From: Terasakiispira papahanaumokuakeensis
GTDB taxonomy: Bacteria; Pseudomonadota; Gammaproteobacteria; Pseudomonadales; Halomonadaceae
Assembly (NCBI RefSeq): GCF_001709345.1
Contig: NZ_MDTQ01000001.1
Location: 310,001-374,000 of the forward strand
Reading direction: 5' to 3'
Length of the DNA stretch: 64,000 nt
A program made the position numbers and the translations under genes. The first letter of the stretch is position 1, and each line of letters opens with the position of its first letter. Shown here piece after piece: positions 20,407 to 29,851 of this stretch. The notes beneath the pieces were generated by a model that was given only the letters and a program-made list of their open reading frames with translations, did no database searches and was not told the DNA's origin.

Positions 20407-21171
20407 TTACTCCAGAGACCACTTTAAATGACGCTCGCCAACGCACTGTGCTTGAGCATTGAAGCTCCGCTCCATTAATTGGCCGCAACCGTGTGCCGAT
20501 TGATAAACGATCGTGCTGGCGCGAGTGCCGTATTCCGGGCTCTCGATAAAGGGGGTCGAGAGTAAACGTTCCCACTCTAGTCCTATCCCGGTATCTGGGA
20601 GTTCGTCATCCGTGGGGCGATGGCGGTCTTTTAGTATGGGCCAGAGGGCCATCAGGTCTGGATGAGGAGTATTCAGCCACTGTTGCATCAGATCGCGCAG
20701 CCGTTCACTTTTTGGCCAAGGGGTATCTAAGGCGGCATTACTTAAAATGTAGAGCCCCGATGTCAAGCGCTGTGGTTGGGTTGGATGCCGGTTGCTAAAC
20801 CACCAGGCTTGCTCTTGATCGCCCCAAATCAGGTTGTAGCCTAGGTATTGATCCGTTTGTGTCGTGAGCCAAGACGCCAGTGTCTCTGGCGCTTGCTCAA
20901 GTGCTTTTAGCGGTAGCTCTCCTCGCGAACGATAGCCTGGCTGACGACCCATAGTGTTGGGTTCGCGAAAGTTAGTTAAAGCGGCCCAACGCCCATTGTT
21001 ATGTGTCAGTAACCAGCTGCCTCCAGCTTCAACATCTTGGCCACCGGTAATGCGGTCGCTGGCCCAATGATAGGCGGGTTGAGTGGGGCGTGAGTGGAAT
21101 TCATCTCGATTAGCAGCCATCACCAGAGGAAAATCCAGATGAGACTGCCAGGCAATTGCAAGCAAGCACAT
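20407..21171 (-). CDS. NRDE-family protein (TANGO2 homologue)
   Basis: 254 aa, starts MCLLAIAWQSH and has the family-defining ANRDEF motif near residue 20, GGQDVEAGGSWL and NGRWAALTNFREP. The NRDE fold belongs to the Ntn-hydrolase-like superfamily with Cys2 in the nucleophile position. Eukaryotic TANGO2 has been tied to haem and lipid handling; bacterial HtpB/NRDE function is not settled. Co-transcribed with the downstream L,D-transpeptidase. Family call firm, role unknown. Confidence 0.9.
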   Translation of the reverse strand: MCLLAIAWQSHLDFPLVMAANRDEFHSRPTQPAYHWASDRITGGQDVEAGGSWLLTHNNGRWAALTNFREPNTMGRQPGYRSRGELPLKALEQAPETLASWLTTQTDQYLGYNLIWGDQEQAWWFSNRHPTQPQRLTSGLYILSNAALDTPWPKSERLRDLMQQWLNTPHPDLMALWPILKDRHRPTDDELPDTGIGLEWERLLSTPFIESPEYGTRASTIVYQSAHGCGQLMERSFNAQAQCVGERHLKWSLE

Positions 21172-21356
21172 AATCTAATGTGAGTCCGTTCCAGGTCATT
21201 TGGGGACGCTGTCGCGCTGGTCCATTGAGCCTTTAGCGTCGGTGATCTGCGTCGAGTTTACGGGGTATTATCTATGATGACCAGTAGGGCGCTGATATAC
21301 TGCTACCCTCATATCATGGGCTTTGTGCTCTTTGTTGAGCGTGACTTGACCACGGG

Positions 21357-24101
21357 ATGCCTGCTTTGGCACAACGCAATCCTTCAACGGTACGTGATCT
21401 TTTAACTCAATGGCTTCAACGCAGCCGTGGGCGGATGTTGATCTGGCCGCTGGGCGGTGTTCTAGTCGTCTGGTTGTTGTTGTGTATTATGGTGGCTTCT
21501 TTGATTGGCCAGGAGGGGGCTGACCAAGTCGCACGTGACGCACAGGATCGGGTCTTAAACTCAGTTGGGTTGCTAGGACATCAGCTTGATCTGGAGCTGT
21601 CGAACCTGGAGCATATAGGGGCTTTGTTAGGGCGACAGGGAGCAAGGGTGATGACGGCGACGCCGGGCCATACCCCTCTGATGCTGAAGCAAAGCCCCGA
21701 AGGTGTCCGCTACAAAGCCTATGATGATGGGGGCGGGGCTTTATTTTTCTCCGCTGTTCAGCCTGCGGGCGATCAAGACATGCGCCAAGCTCGACGTATG
21801 CAGGCCATGGGCTGGTTGTTGAAGGACACCTATCGAAGTCACCCTTTAGTTCGGCAGCTGTATTTTATTAATGACCGAACCGAAATGGTGATTTACCCCT
21901 ATGTTGATGTCTTAAAGCAATTCTCTCCTCAAGTGGATATTCGGGATTTCATGTTTTTCTATCATGCTGATCCTGAGCATAACGCTTCTCGTAAGTCCGT
22001 CTGGACCGATGCTTATATGGATCCGGCTGGTCAAGGCTGGGTCTTAACACTGAGCCAGCCGGTATATGCCAATGATGAGTTCCTTGGCATTGTCGGCCTC
22101 GACCTCACTGTTGAAGCCTTGGTCCAACGGTTATCTCATTTGAATGTGCCTTGGGACGGTTATGCCATGTTGCTTAGCCGTGATGGTACTGTGTTGGCGG
22201 CGCCTGCTAAGGGGCGTCGGGAGTGGGATTTGAGTGATCCGCCGAGTGCACTGTCTGAGGCGAGCGGCTTGCCGAAGGATATGCATGAGGGGTTATTGAA
22301 TGCGATTCCTAATAATATTTTTTTCAGACCGGGTTATCAGGATGCATTAGAACCTCTTCGTTCCGATGCGGCGGGGTTGTTAGATATTCAATTGGATCAG
22401 CCGCGAACACTGGCTTGGTCCACGATCGGCTCGACGGGGTGGAAGCTCTTATTGGTTGTGCCCAAAGCGTCGGCGAAGGCCGGTGTACAGTTACTGGACT
22501 ATACCCGCAATGCGCTATTGGTGTTGCTGACGGTTGGGTTATTGGGAGTGTGGGGCCTGGTCATTTATCTTTCGATCAGGCGTGATCGCCGATTTAAATT
22601 GCGTTTAAGCCAGTATCTTGAAGCTAAGACCAAGCAGACACATGAGCCAGCCTCAGCTGCAGTCGATACAACTGCGGCGACAATTGTGGCATTGCATAGC
22701 TTTATTGAACAGCATAGCCATGGTCCGTTAGTGCTTTGTCATTATGATGACCAAGGCTTAATTATCCACTGTAATGCCCCCTTTGAAGCCTTTGCTGGCG
22801 ATATTCGCAAGCGGCTCAAAGGTCAGCCGATCAGTCATTTTGTTCCGCTGGATTCGCAAACCAAGGAAGTGTGGTATAGCGAGTTAAGGCGTTCTGAGCA
22901 ACATGATGATGGTCTGCATGAGTGGATGGCTATCATGACCCCGCTACAAAGTGGCGGCGGTTTGTTGTCGATGTTCGATATCAGTGAGTTTCGTCGTGCC
23001 CAACAGCAACTTCGTAATGAGTATCAGCGTTTAGAGGCTGCTTCTAAGTTGCGTTCTGAATTTGTACAAGTCGCCTCCCGAGAAGCCGAGCAACTGGTCG
23101 ATCAACTCATCGAGCAATCCGATGTTGAGTCACCCGATATGCCTTCTGAGGCCGATCGTTTACTCATGACTTTGCGACGTCTATTGCATGATCTAGATGA
23201 TATGACCCAGGAGATGGGAACTCGCAGCGGGGCGCCTCAGTGGACGTCGTTATCCCGTGTTTTGAAGGCACTTCAAGTTCATTTGGACCATGAGCTTAGT
23301 GTCTCCGGCCGTCGTTTGAGACTTCCTTCTGACCCCCAGTTGGAGACTTTGGCGGTCGATGACGCCCGCCTTTTACGCTTACTCATGCTCTTGGTCAGAC
23401 ATTGTCTAACTTATTCCCAGCAAGGTGATATCGATATGGAATATCGCCTGCTTTCGAATACTCAGCTAAAGCTTACTTTGACCGACCAAGGGGATGGCCT
23501 GGATATGGCTGTTCGGCGGAATTTATTTGAGCCGATGACGCCCCTGGACAGTCGATATGAGCGCGCCCGTCAGAGCCATGACATGATCTTGGTGCGTCAA
23601 TTATTGCGTGAGTTGAATGGGCAGTTAGATGTACGCCAGGCCGTGGATGCATTCACTTTGGTGTTGACCTTGCCGCTACCTGAAGGGGTGACGATTGGTC
23701 TGAATACGGCGATGGCCAATCCGGTGATGAAGCGTCCGCGCATTTTGGTCGTTGATGACGGCCCCGTGAATAGTATGTTGGCACGCACTGTTTTGGAAAA
23801 ATCGGGGTTTGATGTTGATGTCGCGGCTTCAGGGCATGAAGCATTGAAACTCGGCCGTGAACAGCAATATGCGCTGGTCCTGATGGATATTTTTATGCCC
23901 GAAATGGATGGCTTGGAAGCCACCCTACGATGGCGCCAATTACCGAACGATAATGCAGATATTCCGGTGATCGCGATTACGGCCAATGCGTTGCCTGAAG
24001 ATCGAGAGCGTTTTATTAACGCCGGTATGAATGACTTTTTTGCTAAGCCTTATCGCCCTGCCGAGTTACGTCAATGCGTGACGCAGTGGTTAGGAGAGTA
24101 A
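21357..24101 (+). CDS. Hybrid sensor protein with degenerate histidine-kinase core and intact receiver
   Basis: 914 aa inner-membrane signalling protein. TM1 ~27-50, a large periplasmic Cache-like sensor (~55-370, with VWTDAYMDPAGQGWVLTLSQPVY split by strand), TM2 ~378-400, PAS-like segment (~440-550), then the kinase region, and a C-terminal receiver (793-914). The H-box reads SEFVQVASREAEQL: the phosphoacceptor His is replaced by Arg575 (codon 23079-23081). The N-box Asn is also missing, and the G2 glycine loop is not recognisable, although a G1-like DQGDGLD remains. The receiver keeps D800, D801, acceptor D844, T875 and K897. So it probably does not autophosphorylate and may be phosphorylated by another kinase. 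No obvious partner gene is adjacent. Confidence 0.85.
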   Translation: MPALAQRNPSTVRDLLTQWLQRSRGRMLIWPLGGVLVVWLLLCIMVASLIGQEGADQVARDAQDRVLNSVGLLGHQLDLELSNLEHIGALLGRQGARVMTATPGHTPLMLKQSPEGVRYKAYDDGGGALFFSAVQPAGDQDMRQARRMQAMGWLLKDTYRSHPLVRQLYFINDRTEMVIYPYVDVLKQFSPQVDIRDFMFFYHADPEHNASRKSVWTDAYMDPAGQGWVLTLSQPVYANDEFLGIVGLDLTVEALVQRLSHLNVPWDGYAMLLSRDGTVLAAPAKGRREWDLSDPPSALSEASGLPKDMHEGLLNAIPNNIFFRPGYQDALEPLRSDAAGLLDIQLDQPRTLAWSTIGSTGWKLLLVVPKASAKAGVQLLDYTRNALLVLLTVGLLGVWGLVIYLSIRRDRRFKLRLSQYLEAKTKQTHEPASAAVDTTAATIVALHSFIEQHSHGPLVLCHYDDQGLIIHCNAPFEAFAGDIRKRLKGQPISHFVPLDSQTKEVWYSELRRSEQHDDGLHEWMAIMTPLQSGGGLLSMFDISEFRRAQQQLRNEYQRLEAASKLRSEFVQVASREAEQLVDQLIEQSDVESPDMPSEADRLLMTLRRLLHDLDDMTQEMGTRSGAPQWTSLSRVLKALQVHLDHELSVSGRRLRLPSDPQLETLAVDDARLLRLLMLLVRHCLTYSQQGDIDMEYRLLSNTQLKLTLTDQGDGLDMAVRRNLFEPMTPLDSRYERARQSHDMILVRQLLRELNGQLDVRQAVDAFTLVLTLPLPEGVTIGLNTAMANPVMKRPRILVVDDGPVNSMLARTVLEKSGFDVDVAASGHEALKLGREQQYALVLMDIFMPEMDGLEATLRWRQLPNDNADIPVIAITANALPEDRERFINAGMNDFFAKPYRPAELRQCVTQWLGE

Positions 24102-24337
24102 GTTTTGAGTCAGTCGATATGTCTGATCGCTGTGTTTTGAACTCTTTGGTTTGAGCTCTGTTTTTTGGGGCTCAGTTTTTGAGCATTGCTTTTGGGGTAT
24201 TGATGTCGTTGGGAGTGGTGTCATGACGATAGTTACAGCCCCTTGCGCATGATCGAACTTATGTGTGCTCGATGTTGTCAGCACCCAGATATAGGCAATC
24301 CCGCTTTCGTTGACTGAAATGAATAACCGGAGACATC

Positions 24338-25129
24338 ATGCTGCAATACCCCCATATTGATCCAGTGGCAGTAAGCCTCGGGCCCCTGCAGGTTCACTGG
24401 TATGGTTTGATGTATTTGTTTGGTTTTACTGGCGCTTGGTGGCTGGCACGAAAACGTGCATCGCGGCTGGGGTTGACCCACGAGCAGGTTGGCGACCTGG
24501 TGTTTTATGGGGCTCTAGGGGTGATTCTAGGTGGGCGAATAGGCTATGCCATTTTCTATCACTTTGATCGTGTGCTTGCTGAGCCTCTCTGGTTATTTAA
24601 AGTCTGGGAAGGCGGTATGTCCTTCCATGGCGGGTTGATTGGTGTTGTCTTGGCCATGTTGCTGTATGCGCGTCGTCACCAGTTAACCTTACTTGCCTTG
24701 GGCGATTTTATTGCCCCTATGGTGCCGATTGGGCTGGGGTTAGGGCGCTTGGGTAATTTTATTAATGGTGAATTATGGGGCCGTCCCACTGACTTATGGG
24801 TCGGTATGGTTTTCCCCGGCGCCGGTCCTTTGCCAAGGCACCCTTCGCAGTTGTATGAGTTTGCGCTGGAAGGCGTCGTGCTATTTACGGTGTTGTGGCT
24901 ATATTCGTCAAAACCTCGTGCTCAGGGACGGGTCGCCGGACTTTTCCTGTTAGGATATGGCGTATTTCGAACATTGGTTGAGTTTGCGAGAGAGCCGGAT
25001 GCGCAGCTGGGTTTTATTGCGATGAACTGGTTGACTATGGGGCAGTTGCTGTCGATTCCGATGATGGTGATCGGGATATGGCTTTTACTGCGACCTGCGA
25101 CAATGTTCAAACCAGGCCACGCTCACTAG
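24338..25129 (+). CDS. lgt: Phosphatidylglycerol-prolipoprotein diacylglyceryl transferase
   Basis: First enzyme of bacterial lipoprotein maturation; an integral inner-membrane protein with seven TM helices. 263 aa. Signature [17 protein letters not shown] in the middle, [11 protein letters not shown] earlier, and the conserved RHPSQLYE. Start ATG 24338 has CCGGAG about 8 nt upstream. Lies 161 bp before thyA, a classic lgt-thyA arrangement. Confidence 0.97.
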   Translation: MLQYPHIDPVAVSLGPLQVHWYGLMYLFGFTGAWWLARKRASRLGLTHEQVGDLVFYGALGVILGGRIGYAIFYHFDRVLAEPLWLFKVWEGGMSFHGGLIGVVLAMLLYARRHQLTLLALGDFIAPMVPIGLGLGRLGNFINGELWGRPTDLWVGMVFPGAGPLPRHPSQLYEFALEGVVLFTVLWLYSSKPRAQGRVAGLFLLGYGVFRTLVEFAREPDAQLGFIAMNWLTMGQLLSIPMMVIGIWLLLRPATMFKPGHAH

Positions 25130-25152
25130 CTTCTTATTCAGGTCATGGTTAA

Positions 25153-25212
25153 AAGGCCATTGTTAATAAGGCCATTGTTAATAAGGCCATTGTTAATAAG
25201 GCCATTGTTATT
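25153..25212. repeat. Four 15-bp tandem repeats in the lgt-thyA gap
   Basis: Unit aaggccattgttaat occurs at 25153, 25168 and 25183 exactly, and at 25198 with one change. The near identity of the copies points to recent slippage expansion. The following cagcccatgttaacc is a further diverged copy. Confidence 0.97.
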
Positions 25213-25290
25213 CAGCCCATGTTAACCTTGGCCTGAAAGTGATTTTTCAACCTCATTTATTGATCATTCATCTAAGTTTGAGTGTTAAGC

Positions 25291-26085
25291 ATGCAACAAT
25301 ATCTGGATCTGATGCGCCGAGTGCGTAACGAAGGGGTTCGTAAAGAGGACCGTACAGGAACTGGAACCCTCTCTGTGTTTGGTCATCAGATGCGATTTGA
25401 TCTGCGCCAGGGCTTTCCTGTGGTGACCACGAAAAAGCTGCATCTGCGTTCAATTATCCATGAGCTGTTGTGGTTTCTGAATGGCGACACCAATATCCGT
25501 TATTTAAAAGAAAATGGTGTGCGTATTTGGGATGAGTGGGCCGATGAAAATGGTGATCTAGGGCCTGTTTATGGGTATCAATGGCGTAGCTGGCCGGATC
25601 ATCATGGCGGGCATATTGACCAAATCACGCGTCTGGTTGAGCAGATTCGTTGCAATCCTGACAGTCGGCGATTGATTGTATCGGCCTGGAACCCGGCCCA
25701 GATTGATGAGATGAAACTGCCTCCTTGCCATTGCTTGTTCCAATTTTATGTTGCTGAGGGGCGTCTATCCTGTCAGTTATATCAACGCAGTGCCGATATC
25801 TTTTTAGGCGTGCCGTTTAATATTGCCAGCTATGCCCTGTTAACGCACATGGTGGCACAAGCCTGCGATTTGGATGTGGGCGATTTTGTGCATACTTTAG
25901 GGGATGCTCACCTCTACAGTAATCATCTCGAACAGGCTGATCTGCAGCTTTCTCGTGAGCCCTTGGCGTTACCCCAGCTGAAGCTGAATCCCGAAGTCAA
26001 ATCTTTGTTGGATTTTCGTTTTGAGGATATTGAACTGCTGGATTATCAATCTCATCCTCATATTAAAGCCCCGGTGGCGGTGTGA
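25291..26085 (+). CDS. thyA: Thymidylate synthase
   Basis: Methylates dUMP to dTMP using 5,10-methylene-tetrahydrofolate, releasing dihydrofolate. 264 aa, the same as E. coli, starting [11 protein letters not shown] at ATG 25291; the GTG at 25282 would add three residues. Active-site Cys in [30 protein letters not shown] near the start; [11 protein letters not shown] near the C-terminus. Overlaps folA by 4 bp, so product (DHF) and its recycling enzyme are translationally coupled. Confidence 0.98.
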   Translation: MQQYLDLMRRVRNEGVRKEDRTGTGTLSVFGHQMRFDLRQGFPVVTTKKLHLRSIIHELLWFLNGDTNIRYLKENGVRIWDEWADENGDLGPVYGYQWRSWPDHHGGHIDQITRLVEQIRCNPDSRRLIVSAWNPAQIDEMKLPPCHCLFQFYVAEGRLSCQLYQRSADIFLGVPFNIASYALLTHMVAQACDLDVGDFVHTLGDAHLYSNHLEQADLQLSREPLALPQLKLNPEVKSLLDFRFEDIELLDYQSHPHIKAPVAV

Positions 26086-26657
26086 TGATGGTTTCTAATA
26101 CAGTCGCCGATGAGTCGGCATTGGCTCAGGTTGTGAGTGCGCTAGATCATCCGGTCGCATTAATTGTAGCGATGGCTGAGAATCAAGTGATTGGTCATGG
26201 CAATGCCATGCCCTGGTATTTGCCTGAAGAGTTGAAGCACTTCAAACGGGTGACGATGGGAAAGCCCTTGATTATGGGGCGTAAAACGTTTGAGTCGATC
26301 GGGCGGCCACTTCCTGGACGCTTGAATATCGTGGTGACGCGTGATCAAAATTTCGCGCCAGCCGGAGTGAAGGTGGTATACGATTTGGCGCAGGCGCTCA
26401 AAGTCGCTGACGGGCAGGCCTTGATCGATGGGGCTGAAGAGATCATGGTCATTGGCGGGGCTCAGATTTACCGCCAAATGTTACCGCATGCTCAACGCCT
26501 TTATCAGACGCTAGTGCATGCGCAGCCTGTTGGCGACGCTTGGTTCCCTGAGCTCGATCCCGCACAATGGCACTGTACCAGTCAAGATGTCTATCCTGGC
26601 GGTGAGGGGAATCGGTACCCTTATGACGTGTGTGTTTTGCAGCGCCAATCTGTATAA
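26082..26657 (+). CDS. folA: Dihydrofolate reductase
   Basis: NADPH-dependent reduction of dihydrofolate to tetrahydrofolate. 191 aa, longer than E. coli (159) because about 24 residues ([20 protein letters not shown]) precede the family start [13 protein letters not shown]. Core motifs: [15 protein letters not shown], where Glu50 takes the place of catalytic Asp27 of E. coli (Glu is also used in other DHFRs), [16 protein letters not shown], and [10 protein letters not shown]. The ATG overlaps the thyA stop. No in-frame ATG lies closer to the core than the first codons apart from Met31. Confidence 0.95.
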   Translation: MMMVSNTVADESALAQVVSALDHPVALIVAMAENQVIGHGNAMPWYLPEELKHFKRVTMGKPLIMGRKTFESIGRPLPGRLNIVVTRDQNFAPAGVKVVYDLAQALKVADGQALIDGAEEIMVIGGAQIYRQMLPHAQRLYQTLVHAQPVGDAWFPELDPAQWHCTSQDVYPGGEGNRYPYDVCVLQRQSV

Positions 26658-26693
26658 AAAGGGTTAGCACTGGATGACAGGTGATCTTGCGTG

Positions 26694-26720
26694 GGCCGTA
26701 TCGAATACTGGGGTACGGCC
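26694..26720. promoter_or_regulatory. Hairpin between folA and the ProQ-like gene
   Basis: Perfect 7-bp stem GGCCGTA/TACGGCC with 13-nt loop and no T tail. It lies in the 174-bp spacer, and may be an mRNA processing or stability element or an operator. Confidence 0.45.
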
Positions 26721-26831
26721 GAGCAGTCTCATTGGCTGACCGTATCATGATCGTGCAGGGGCTTGTCGCACAAGCTTGTTTATTATCGTTTTGCGTCCAA
26801 TGCTCAGGGGCGCCATGTAAGAGGGTGGCTG

Positions 26832-27776
26832 ATGTCACAATCCAACACGGCTTTAGGCTTGGATCAGGCCTTTGAACAACTTGCCCAACACATTGATCAG
26901 ACCATGGGCGTGCTGGTTGCGACCCAGGCCGATAATCAGCAGCTCCGTGAGCAACTGGCTGAGCAGTCGGTCTCATTACAGGCGACGCAAGCACAGGCAT
27001 GGGAAATGAAGGCTCAAGCACAAGGTTTGGTGACACAGTTGACTGACTGTCACAAGCGTTTAGCGCGCGTGTTGGCACAGCCTGAAGATCAAACCTTAGA
27101 TGCGTTACTGCAGCAGCTTGAGGCGCGTTTTGATGGGTTTTCAGGCAGTGAGCCAGAGGCAGCAGCCGTTGCCGTATCCGCTGAGCCTCTGGTATCCGCT
27201 GAGTCGGTCGCGTCGGCTGAAGATGTTGGGCCAAATCTGAATGAAAAGGTCTTGACTGATGATCAACCGGGACAAGAAGAGGGGCCTCCGGATAAGGCGA
27301 TAGATCAAGCTCTGAGTGAGCAAAAGATCGCGGTAGGTCAAGGCGTTGGTGATCAGGGCATGGATGATCAAGAAGACACGACGTCGAGTCAGGGTGAAAG
27401 CGACAACAAGCTTCACCCTAAGGAAGTGCTTCGCAGCTGGTGTCAGCGCTATCCGAATACTTTTATGCTGGAACAGCCGCAGCCCTTGCAGATTGGGTTG
27501 CATGAAACATTAGCTGAAATCGATCAGCTGGATATTAAGTTAGTGCGTCGGGCCTTGGCTCACTATGTCAAGACACCCCGCTATTTACGTTGTCTGCGCA
27601 CAGGTGCCGTTCGGCTTGATTTGCAAGGACATAATGCGGGATTTGTGACGGCTGAAGAAGCTCAACATGCGCAAGATGAGCTGAAGGCACTGGATAAAAA
27701 GCGTAAAGATCGAGAAAAAGAACGCCAAGAGCGCCAACTTCAAGATAAATTGACGCAGCTGGTTAATCGCTATTGA
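26832..27776 (+). CDS. FinO/ProQ-domain RNA-binding protein with coiled-coil N-terminus
   Basis: 314 aa. The C-terminal region (~195-280: PKEVLRSWCQRYPNTFMLE, PLQIGLHETL, ALAHYVKTPRYLRCL, GAVRLDLQGHNAGFVTAEE) is a ProQ/FinO domain, the fold that binds 3' ends and duplexes of small RNAs. Unlike E. coli ProQ (FinO domain first), here it comes last, after a Gln-rich heptad-like helix (~10-100) and an acidic low-complexity linker (~105-195). A basic coiled tail (285-305, KKRKDREKERQERQL) closes it. Start ATG 26832 has GAGGG 6 nt upstream; an upstream frame to 26763 lacks a signal. Domain assignment is confident, target RNAs are unknown. Confidence 0.85.
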   Translation: MSQSNTALGLDQAFEQLAQHIDQTMGVLVATQADNQQLREQLAEQSVSLQATQAQAWEMKAQAQGLVTQLTDCHKRLARVLAQPEDQTLDALLQQLEARFDGFSGSEPEAAAVAVSAEPLVSAESVASAEDVGPNLNEKVLTDDQPGQEEGPPDKAIDQALSEQKIAVGQGVGDQGMDDQEDTTSSQGESDNKLHPKEVLRSWCQRYPNTFMLEQPQPLQIGLHETLAEIDQLDIKLVRRALAHYVKTPRYLRCLRTGAVRLDLQGHNAGFVTAEEAQHAQDELKALDKKRKDREKERQERQLQDKLTQLVNRY

Positions 27777-27839
27777 ACGACTGTTAATGGCCGCGTGGTT
27801 GACACATTTCTCTTGATCTCTGTGCATCATCGTGTGGTG

Positions 27840-28652
27840 TTATGTCCAGAGCTCCATGGAATGATTGGTGAGCGCCAGTAATAAATCTGAGCGAGTAATC
27901 AGCCCGACGAGCTCTTCATCATCCCCTAAAATAGGCATGGCGCGTAGATCCTGCGCCAACATGACGCGTGCAACATCGCGCACATCGGTATCAGGGGCTG
28001 CAGTGATTAATGGTCTTGACATGACGTCTTGTGCGGTCAAATCTTTGAAGGCCTTGCCTTCACGGGCCCGACGACCAACACCAGACATTTCCCGCAGTAA
28101 ATCTTTATCACTGATTAATCCAACTAGCTCACCTGAGGACAGCAGCGGTAAGACATGAATGCCGTGCTGTATCAGTTGCTGCCACGCTTCTGCTGCATGC
28201 CAGTCGGCTTCTCCTGTAATGACATCCTGACGCATGACTTGAGCGGCGGGTAAACTGTGGTCAGGGCTATCGGGGAGCTGTTCAGCCGTTTTTTGATAAG
28301 CGCGAATCCCATAGCCACTGTTCCGGTTCTGATCACTGCTTTGGTTGTGATCTCCATGCGCGTTTGGATCGTTCACTGTATCGTGCTGGGTGGGAACTTC
28401 GTTAGGTGTTTGCTCTGTGATGGCCGTCGTTGCAAAGTCAGGGACGCGCTTAGTGGTTGACTGATGTGCTGATTGAGACTGTAACTGGTCTTGAATGTTA
28501 CGAAAGTGATCCCAATCGCCGCTTTCGTCAGCTGGTGGACGACTAGGCAGGCTGGCATTGGTTTTGCTTATGCCATCACGCCTGAGCAATTTGTTGACTG
28601 GCGTACGAATTCGCATGCCTTGTTCATATACAGCAAACACCATGTTGGGCAT
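27840..28652 (-). CDS. CBS-domain pair protein
   Basis: 270 aa. The C-terminal half (~140-268) is two CBS domains (VMRQDVITGEADWHAAEAW...VGLISDKDLL and VMSRPLITAAPDTDV...LVGLITRSDLL), which in other proteins bind adenine nucleotides and regulate partners. The N-terminal ~130 residues start MPNMVFAVYEQGMRIRTPV and then become Gln/Ser/Asn/His-rich and probably disordered. No enzyme domain is attached. Convergent with the ProQ-like gene (63-bp gap). The partner is unknown. Confidence 0.85.
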   Translation of the reverse strand: MPNMVFAVYEQGMRIRTPVNKLLRRDGISKTNASLPSRPPADESGDWDHFRNIQDQLQSQSAHQSTTKRVPDFATTAITEQTPNEVPTQHDTVNDPNAHGDHNQSSDQNRNSGYGIRAYQKTAEQLPDSPDHSLPAAQVMRQDVITGEADWHAAEAWQQLIQHGIHVLPLLSSGELVGLISDKDLLREMSGVGRRAREGKAFKDLTAQDVMSRPLITAAPDTDVRDVARVMLAQDLRAMPILGDDEELVGLITRSDLLLALTNHSMELWT

Positions 28653-28916
28653 CCTTTGAGTGTGGTGTTAATCGGCCATCATCATGACCTACTGATGAGT
28701 CTCTTTGGAGCAAGCAATATCCCTGAAGAGTTCCGCTTGGGGTATGAATATGGCTTCTTTATATAGTTCGGCTGGAAAAGTCGATACATTAGGGGAATAA
28801 TACGCCCTTTTCGTTACCGGCATGGGCCATACCCGTTTGGCTTGCTGCCGGTTAAACACCTATAAGGCAATGGGTGCCATCAGTTCACAAGGCTGGAGCA
28901 CCTCGGGGGATGATGT

Positions 28917-29690
28917 ATGACTCAAGCACCTGCCGCTCTTGAGGTGGTGAATATTCATAAGCAGTACGGCGATGTTGAAGTACTGAAAGGGATTTCACTG
29001 ACGGCCCAGGATGGTGATGTCATCTCTATTATTGGTTCAAGTGGTTCGGGAAAATCGACTTTCTTACGCTGCCTTAACCTTCTAGAACATCCCTCTAAAG
29101 GCGAAATTGAATTACGGGGAGAGTCTCTTGCGCTGAGTGCTGATGGCAAAGGGGGGCTTCGCGCAGTTGAACGTCGTCAGTTGGAGCGCATGCGTGCCCG
29201 CATTGGTTTTGTGTTTCAAAGCTTTAATTTATGGCCGCACAAAACCATCCTCGACAATATTACGTTAGGGCAGCGTCAAGTGCTTGGGCGTTCCAAGGAT
29301 GAAGCGATTGCGCGTGCTGAGACGCTCCTTAAAAAAGTCGGTCTCTACGAGAAGCGCCATGCCTATCCCAACCAACTGTCCGGTGGCCAGCAACAACGTA
29401 TTGCGATTGCGCGGACTTTGGCCATGGACCCAGAAGTCATGCTCTTTGATGAGCCGACATCAGCATTGGACCCTGAACTGGTGAACGAAGTCTTGACCGT
29501 GATGCGGGATTTAGCCGATGAAGGGCGTACGATGTTAATTGTGACTCACGAGATGCGTTTTGCTCGTGATGTGTCAAGCCAAGTGATGTTTTTACATCAA
29601 GGACGAGTGGAAGAGTACGGTCCGCCTGATCAAGTCTTTGGTAATCCCTCTTCTGCGCGTTGTCGAGAATTTCTCTCTAGCCATTTGTAA
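28917..29690 (+). CDS. Polar amino-acid ABC importer ATPase (HisP/ArtP type)
   Basis: Cytoplasmic ATPase of a type I amino-acid importer, 257 aa. Walker A GSSGSGKSTFLRCLN (~39-53), signature LSGGQQQRIAIARTLAMDP, Walker B VMLFDEPTSALDPELV, His switch VTHEM. FQSFNLWPHKT is typical of the HisP/GlnQ family. First gene of a five-gene cluster with two binding proteins and two permeases. A long spacer (161 bp) with a palindrome separates it from the first binding protein. Confidence 0.95.
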   Translation: MTQAPAALEVVNIHKQYGDVEVLKGISLTAQDGDVISIIGSSGSGKSTFLRCLNLLEHPSKGEIELRGESLALSADGKGGLRAVERRQLERMRARIGFVFQSFNLWPHKTILDNITLGQRQVLGRSKDEAIARAETLLKKVGLYEKRHAYPNQLSGGQQQRIAIARTLAMDPEVMLFDEPTSALDPELVNEVLTVMRDLADEGRTMLIVTHEMRFARDVSSQVMFLHQGRVEEYGPPDQVFGNPSSARCREFLSSHL

Positions 29691-29784
29691 TGGCTGGATA
29701 GGCTTCATTGGCTATATTGATCATGACGTTATTGTTTGAACTAAACTGCTTTTTTGTTCGCATCAACTGCTGATGTGTACGACT

Positions 29785-29814
29785 TGAATGAATGTCCATA
29801 TGGCCATTCACTCA
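29785..29814. promoter_or_regulatory. 30-bp near-perfect palindrome upstream of the first binding-protein gene
   Basis: TGAATG at 29785-29790 and CATTCA with trailing CTCA on the far side flank a central CCATATGG (29796-29803). Comparing the 30 bases with their reverse complement gives 26 matches. It ends 37 bp before the ATG of the first binding protein. The spacing does not match ArgR boxes. Either a repressor/activator operator or a symmetric mRNA hairpin between ATPase and binding-protein genes. Confidence 0.6.
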
Positions 29815-29851
29815 CCTTGATCCAATAATGATAAATGCAAGGAAAACCATT

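Noticed and set aside
26449-27234. Long open frame on the minus strand across the folA end and ProQ-like gene start
   Set aside because: Antisense to two well-supported genes, with composition unlike a real protein (Pro/His/Gln-rich) and no recognisable domain.
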